This document shows, piece by piece, positions 39,501 to 47,516 of a stretch of 64,000 bases of DNA (the first letter of the stretch is position 1; each line of letters begins with the position of its first letter). The stretch is from Diphasiastrum complanatum (lineage: Eukaryota; Streptophyta; Lycopodiopsida; Lycopodiales; Lycopodiaceae). Both the position numbers and the translations under genes were made by a program. Under the pieces are notes generated by a model. That model was not told the DNA's origin. It saw nothing but the letters and a program-made list of their open reading frames with translations, and ran no database searches. The DNA is taken from positions 52,985,836 through 53,049,835 of the forward strand of contig CM055095.1 in NCBI GenBank assembly GCA_029204225.1. Direction: 5' to 3'.

Positions 39501-42500
39501 CAGTGCTTAGATTCTTGAGAAGATTCTTATCTTCTACAAGCACCTCAATCTTGAAAGAGGGAGCATTTGATCTACAGGTGTCAGATCAGGTGGAGTCTTG
39601 CACTGTTGGTGAGCTATTGGCAAGGGGAGTGGGATGATCCAAAAACTTTCTAAATCTGGCTAAGTTTTGGAGAGTTTTTCTGGAGGAGCTTACACAAAAG
39701 TAGGGCGCACTTTCTGTAGGGGCTTCTGGTTTCTGTTCCAGTGGAGCCTAGTGCTTGTGCTAGTGAGGCCACACCAAGTGGCAAAGACAAAAGCAGGAGC
39801 TGAAGGGTTGCCTTGAAGTGGCTACATACCCTAGTTTGGGGTTAAACCCTTGTTGTTGGAAGCTGTTCTTTTCTGATCTCTTTCAAGTTGAGCTTCTGTT
39901 TTAAGCACAGATTTTAGCATGGCAAGTCTTGGGGAGAGTTTGCTGGGTGAATCTAGCAAACTAGATGGCACAAACTACAGAGTGTGGAAGTTCAAGATAG
40001 CCAATATCTTGATGGATAAGAATTGCTGGGAGGTCATGACAGGTACAGAACCTGTACCAACATCTGATCCTGAATTGAAGGACTACATGAACAGGAGACA
40101 TAAAGCTCATAGGATAATCAATCTTTCTGTCAAGGACAATATTATTCCTCACATTTGCAATGCAAGGGATGCAGCTGATGCTTGGACAATTCTGAAGTCT
40201 ATGTTTGAAACAGTGGATTCAGCCAAGCTGGTGTATTTGCAAAACAGGTTACATACTCTCAAGATGGAAGCAGGTGCAACAATTGGTGATCATATTAAAA
40301 AGGTCAAGGACCTATTGGATCAGCTTGCTTCAGTTGGAGAGAAAGTAAGTGACAGGAGTATTGTTCCCATAGTCTTGAACAGCTTGTCATTCAACTATCA
40401 AGACTATGTGATGTCCCTTTCTGCTAGGGAGAAACTCCCAACCTTTGGGGAGTTATGTGGTCTTCTTTTACAGGAGGAGATGAGAAGGAAGAATCTTTCT
40501 GAAAGGGAAGATAATCCAGAGCTTGCATTTGCTTCTAAGAAGAAGCAAAACTTTCAGAAGAAAGGCAAAGGCAAAAAGAAGAACTCAAAGCAAAGCTTGG
40601 AGCAGCAGGTGTCCAAGTTACAGGTTGGAGAGGAGTCAAGCACCAATTCCTCATCCACACCCAAGAGGAAGGGCAACTGCAACTATTGTGGTAAGTATGG
40701 GCATTTTGCTTTTGAATGCAGGAAGAAGCAAAGTGATCAGAAGAAGGGAAAGAACCAGCAGAGTCACTTTGTTGACAAAGTTGCAGAGGAGGAGCAATCT
40801 GGTGTGCTTGAGCTATTCACCGCAGCCCTATCATCTGAATCCACATTTGGTGGATGGTATATTGATTCTGGAGCCTCAAAGCACATGACACCTCATAGAG
40901 ATTGGTTCAGCACCTATGAGGAGACAGAAGATAGCCAGCATGTTTGCCTTGGAGATAATTCTACACGTATGGTGAGGGGCAAAGGTACAGTTGCAATACA
41001 GCTATCATCAGGTGAGGTGAAGGAAATTAAAAGTGTGTTGCATGTACCAGGGTTGGCTAAGAACTTGTTATCTGTTGGTGCCATTACCAAACAGAACATG
41101 GTGGTAGAGTTTAATGATTCTAAATGTTTGGTAAAAGACAAAGAGAAGAACTTCAAAGTGGTAGCCAAGGGAATGCAAGAAGGAGGTCTTTACAAGCTTT
41201 TCACAACCATTCCTAGCCAAGAGGCCTTGTCTGCAAGAGATACTAATCGGGACAAGCTTTGGCATGAGAGATATGGTCATTTGAGTTACAAAAGTTTGCA
41301 AGTTTTGAACAGGCACAAAATGGTAGTAGATCTTCCTAGCATTAAGTCTTCTTCAGATACATGTGAGGCTTGTGCATTAGGGAAGCAACAGAGGAAAAAG
41401 TTTCCAAAGGAGAAAGCTACCAGGGCCAAGGGCATTCTTGAACTTGTGCATTCAGATTTATGTGGTCCCATGCAGGTCAAATCAGCAGGGGGGGCATACT
41501 ATCTCATGACCTTCGTAGATGATTTCTCTCGGAAGGTATGGGTCTATTTTCTGAAACTGAAATCTGAAGCGTTCAAATACTTCAAACAATGGAAAGCTAT
41601 GGTGGAAAACCACACAGGAAAGAGGTTAAAGACTCTCAGGTCAGATAAGGGTGGTGAGTATATTTCTGATGAGTTCAAAGATCTTTGCAAAGCTTGTGGG
41701 ATAAAGAGACAGTTTACTGCTCCACATACACCGCAGCAAAACGGCGTGGCTGAGCGGAAAAACAGGTCTATAGTTGAGTGTGCGAGGAGCATGCTCAAGG
41801 CAAAGGGGTTGCCAAATTCTTTTTGGGCAGAAGCGGTAGCAACTGCTGTTTTTCTATTGAATAGAAGTCCAACCAAAGCAGTTGAAGGAATCACGCCAGA
41901 AGAGGCATATAGTGGCAAGAAGCCCAAAGTGGGCAGCCTTCGAGTATTTGGGTGTACAGCATATGCACATATACCAAAGGACTTGCGGAAGAAACTTGAT
42001 GCAAAATCCGTAAAGTGTGTCTTTCTTGGGTATAGTGAAGGTGAGAAAGCTTATGTGCTATATGATCTCGAAAACAGGAGGAAGATCCTAAGTCGAGATG
42101 TCATCTTTGATGAAGAGCATGCACCCAAGATACAGGAGCAGGAGAAGGAAGGAATTACTGAGTTCATACCCTTGATTGATTCCACGGATGAGGATTCTAG
42201 TCAAGAGTCCCGTAAGCCTCAAGTGCAGGAGCAACAACAGGAAATCGAACCTACTAGTTCGAGACCTCTTTTTGGCCAAGTACCAGAAGCAGAAGTTGGG
42301 GACAAACGGAAGACTAAAACAGTACCATGGGATACGTGGTCACCATCCACATCACCTACTGCTAGGAAGAAGCTACCTAGGTGGTATTGGGAAACAATCA
42401 AAGAAGGTCAAATGATTGAAGAAGGAGAGAGCAATGAACAGGGTGTCAGAAGATCTCTTAGGTCTCATGAGAGACAAGAGACTAACTTTGCTCTTATGTC

Positions 42501-45500
42501 CACTATTCTGAATGCAGATGAGCCACAATTCTTTCACGAAGCCGTGAGAGAAAAGGTATGGCAACATGCCATGCAGGAGGAGTACGACTCCATTGTCAAG
42601 AATGACACATGGGAGCTCACTACATTGCCAGAAGGGAAGCAACCAATAGGTTGCAAGTGGGTCTATAAGACCAAGTTTCATGCCAATGGAACAGTGGACA
42701 AGTACAAGGCAAGGTTGGTGGCGAAAGGCTATGCTCAGCAAGAGGGGCTAGACTATGATGAGACATTCGCACCTGTTGCTAAAATGACATCTATCAGGAC
42801 CGTTTTGGCTATAGCCTCATATTTTGATTGGGATGTCCATCAAATGGATGTCAAGAGTGCCTTTCTTAATGGGCACCTACAGGAGGAGGTTTACATGGAA
42901 CAACCGCAGGGATTTGAAATAACTGGCAAGGAGAATCTGGTTTGCAGGCTTAGGAAAGCCTTGTATGGGCTCAAACAGGCGCCAAGGGCTTGGTATAGCC
43001 GAATTGATGAGTACTTTGCAAGGCAAGGGTTTGAGAAGAGTAAGTCTGACTGCAATCTTTATGTCTTCAGGGAAGGAGAAGACTTTGTGGTTGTTGTGCT
43101 CTATGTGGATGATCTACTCATCACGGGAAGCAATAAGAAGCTTATTGCTTGTGTTAAGAAGAATCTTTCTAATGAGTTTGAAATGAAAGATTTGGGTTTG
43201 CTACACTATTGCCTAGGAGTTGAAGTTTGGAAAGGAAAGCGTTGTCTTTTTATCTCACAGGCAAAGTATGCACAGAAATTATTGAAGAAGTTTAACATGC
43301 AAGAAAGCAAACCAATCAGCACACCCATGGATGCAAGCAACAAGCCATCAAAAGATGATGGTCCAGCATTTGCAGATGAGACGCTCTATCGTCAATTAGT
43401 GGGCAGCCTGATTTACCTTACTACCACCAGGCCAGATATTGCTTATGCGGTTGGAATCGCAAGTCAATACATGTGTAAGCCTACCGAAGCACATTGGAAG
43501 GCAGCAAAGCGGATCCTACGATATGTGAGAGGGACAGTGACTTATGGGATTGGATACACGGATGACGGGAACCTTCAGCTGGAAGGCTATTCAGATTCTG
43601 ATTGGGCAGGTGATAGAGACGATCGGAGATCGACGACAGGCTATTGCTTCAGCCTAGGTTCAGGGGCTATATCGTGGTGCAGTAAGAAGCAGCCTACTAT
43701 TGCTCTATCGTCTACCGAAGCTGAGTACAGGGCGACTACGAGGTCCGCCTGTGAAGCCATTTGGTTACGCCGTCTACTTGAGGACATGCAGATTGCTCAA
43801 GTAAGACCTACATTGTTACATTGTGATAACCAAAGCTGCATTCAGCTTGCAAGGAATCCAGTCTATCATGCACGGACAAAACATATAGAGGTGGACCAGC
43901 ATTTTATACGAGAGAAAGTGCACAGTGGGGAGATCGAGCTAGTTTATTGCGACACCAACGACCAGACAGCTGATATTTTTACTAAACCACTTAGTAAAGA
44001 TAAGTTTGAAAAGTTCAGAACTTTGTTGGGTGTCAGTTTGAATAAAATTGCCATTAAGGGGGGGTGTTGAAGAGTAATGCCTATTTTACCCCTTTTGGCT
44101 AAGCATTAGTTAAGTTGTACATAACTCATGGGGCATGTTTTAATTAAATGCATGACCCCCCCTTTTGTTAAGTTATGTAAATTAGTGCAAGTGGCCCACT
44201 TGGCCAAGTAGCTCACTCCCATGGTTGACACCTAGACTTTCCATGCATGTAAAGGAGGTGCTTGCCTCACAAGAGATTTGGAGGACCCACGCCCTCCTCT
44301 CTCTCACTAGCAATTCATTTTCTTCTTGAGACTTTTGAGTTTGTGAGATGCTCATGCAATTCTCCTTGTGTGTGTTATTTCCATAGCCAAGTTTTCTCAA
44401 GCTTTCATAGTTGATCTAGCATCTGAGTTAAGATACTCCATAGCTAGGTCTTGTAATTCTTCACTACTCTACTTATCTTGAGGCCCTAAAGGGACCTTCC
44501 ATGAAGCTACCAAATAAGGACATTGGATCCCCGGAGTGTCTACAACGTTCATAACTCTCCCCTGCTAACGAAAACCTTGTCCTCGATGTAGGTAATAAAT
44601 GGAAAAGATGCATATAATGGTAAAATGTAAAGCTAATGTAATTGAGCACCACATGTAAGTCCTCAAAAATGCTTAAATTGAAGAAGTTGCTCCAGAATGT
44701 TGATGTCGCATAGGCGACCGCAATTTACAGATGCTCAATAAGTAGTTGCAATGTGAACATGGAAGATACATAATTGGATATAGATGTTGAATAATGAATC
44801 AAAACAATGTCAAGCTATACAATTGGACCAAGAATGCCCAAGGCAGGTATCATAATAATGTCGTGAGCAAAGATACTAAGAGCAAAATATGTACCATGCC
44901 ACCTATTTAGGCTAAAAATGCCAAAAAAAGGTAGCAACATGACTAAAGATTGCCATAACATAACCACTTAGCATACGTGGAGATGTTGTCAATCTTGTGG
45001 ACCAATGGGATCATTGGAGAAGAGCAATAATTCGCAATGGCTCAATAATTTCATAAGGAATTTCATGAAAGGACCACGACAATGTCCCAAGACAAGTATA
45101 TCATGGTAGGCTCTAGTGATAATGGATAGAGGACTCTCGCAACCACATAATGTACAACTAAGATTGTGGAATGCTATCTGGATTGTGTATGCGCCAAGAG
45201 ATGGATAAAGAGAATCAAATTGAGGAGATAACACAAGCGCAAAAGTGAAATATAACCAAACTATCACTTGGTAAGCACCAAATAAAGGTATTTGATACAA
45301 AATAGTCCCATGGAATAGGATCCCTAGAAAGTCGTAGGGTCATGTACAACCTATAGCAATATTAAAAACCAAGAACAATATGTACACACAGGACTATCAC
45401 ATCTAACAAATGCATAAGTGTGGATGATGAAAGCCATGTGGTGATGGGCTCATAATGTACCCGTACTAAACAAAGTAATAGGCAGACCAAGATTGCCATC

Positions 45501-47453
45501 CAAAATTACCATGAGATGGCTCAAAATAAACTAAAAATAGACTTCAAGCTAGTCGTAAAGCCCATGCATGCCATACCATAGTTGCATTAGAATGCACGTG
45601 TTTGCGTGTCTACATGTGTGTGTGTATACACACATACATATACATAAATAGATATAGATATATATCTATATCTATGTCCGATTAGGTTTTGAGCAAGTTG
45701 AAGTGATCATGTGTAGGTTTTCATTTTTTCCCCTCCAAGAAGTAGGGACTTCATTTGATTGCTTTGCTCTTTAGTGCTAGCCTTCATCATGATATGGTCA
45801 ACCCTTCACCTCTGGAGAAGTGAAAGAAACTCAGCACACATATGTTTATGCATGTGACTTGCACTTGCTTCAGGGGTGCTAACAACATGAGTAGAGATGT
45901 TGTAGTGATTGCTCCATGTTATGCATGATGAAGTTCACGGTCTAAGAGTTTGTCGTTGGACTACATAGGGTTGAAGATTGCACATCTTTTTTGTTATGTC
46001 AAGAATAATCCTAGACAAACCATCTATATAATCTTTTGTCGTATGCGCGAACATACATTTCTCATTAGAGACCGTTCAAGTTATAGCCAACTACTTTGTG
46101 TTGATTCTTTCTAGCTTTAGTGGTACTTTTTTTCCACAATCTATGCTTTCTAGTTAGGTTTTGAGCCAGCTAATATTTCCGTGAAGTAGGGACTTCATTT
46201 GATTGGCTCTCTAGCGGTAGCCTTCATCATGACTCATAGACTTTCCTTCCTATTCGGAATCGGTCAAATCGGAATTGGCCGAATTGGCCTATTTGACCTT
46301 TTAGAATCGGTCCTAGGGTTTTCGAATCAGCGAATCAGTTTTAGGATATCATAACTCACAAAAAATAACTGTAGATTTATCTAGAATTTAGAAAAGCCAA
46401 AAAATGCATTGATGATAATAGATATCATAATTGAATTATTATAAGCATTAAAGATTCCAAATTCCATATTTTAACGATTAACTATTTAAACTTTATCCGA
46501 TACGTGTTACGTGACACCTGTATATGTATACTTCTAGGGTTTGAACCATAGTTGCATTACGATTCTCAAAACGCGTTTCGAAACGCGTGCAGAAAAGGGT
46601 CCAGAAACGCGTTTCGGGTTTCTGTTAGAAACACTCAGAAACGTGGTTTTTTTTCTGTGGGCAATAAATCAGACAAAAGCTCTAATTAAGAGCATTACAG
46701 CTGTATAGTTTTCTGAATGTTTCGAGTAAAGGATGGTCCAGTTCAGGTGCATTAATCCATGTTGGGTTCTGTCAAGGATAAAAATTTAAAACTAACCTCT
46801 AGCATGTTCGTTACGATCACAGATGGTTCCAGTGGGACAGAGACAGAGAACTGTAGAGCAATTGTACCTCGCTTTTTGCTTTGGGGGGGCGCTGCCCCCC
46901 AATCCCCCCGCCAGGGGGGGCCTAGGTGGCTGTCGCCAACTCCCCTTGGCAACAGTAGCAGGGGGGGCGTGCACCCCCCGTAGATAAAAATGGGGGTCCA
47001 AATGCGCACCTATAAGGGCCCAATATTTATGCCCCCAACTGTATGCACATTGCACTCACATCTCCAATGAAATGGTTGCAAAAGTGATCATCATCCATAG
47101 AGTTGATAGCCGAAACTGTAGCAATAACATTTACTGAGAATTAGAGCAAATAACAACCAAATAGCTATTGAAAATAAGATCTGTTTGTGCCCTATCTACT
47201 GCACTTCTGAGAGGCAAAACGCTGGTTTGACCATTGCTCCCCTAAGAAAATTTCAGCCATAAGCTATTTTTCCAAAAAAAAAAAAAAAAATTCATCACGT
47301 TTCGCATTGCGAAACGTGTTTCGCTGCAACTATGGTTTGAACTTTAAATCAGTAAATCTAAAAGTGATGTCAAATCATAGATGAATCATGAAACAAATAA
47401 CAATGAAAAATTATAGAAGTATGAACTCAAAACATTCAACAATCACGAAAATG

Positions 47454-47516
<63 letters not shown>

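Larger units (their letters stand above)
39051..44463 (+). mobile_element. Intact, young Ty1/copia element (5413 bp)
   Basis: Two 399-bp LTRs (TG...CA) differ at one base. A 5-bp target duplication CTACT flanks the element (39046-39050 and 44464-44468). PBS, polypurine tract and a single uninterrupted polyprotein frame are all present. It sits in intron 2 of the hydrolase gene in the opposite orientation. One difference in 399 bases implies a very recent insertion; at an assumed 1.3e-8 substitutions per site per year this is about 0.1 million years, with wide error. Confidence 0.97.
38880..44600 (-). mobile_element. Possible gypsy 3' end and LTR, split by the intact copia element
   Basis: Around 44590-44555 the minus strand reads EDKVFVSRGEL followed by a stop, with a purine tract GCAGGGGAGAG, which resembles the C-terminus and polypurine tract of plant gypsy elements. 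LTR-like sequence would continue leftwards, through the copia insertion, to about 38880 (GGAGGTTGTTACAT). No upstream pol could be read, so this is tentative. Confidence 0.3.
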
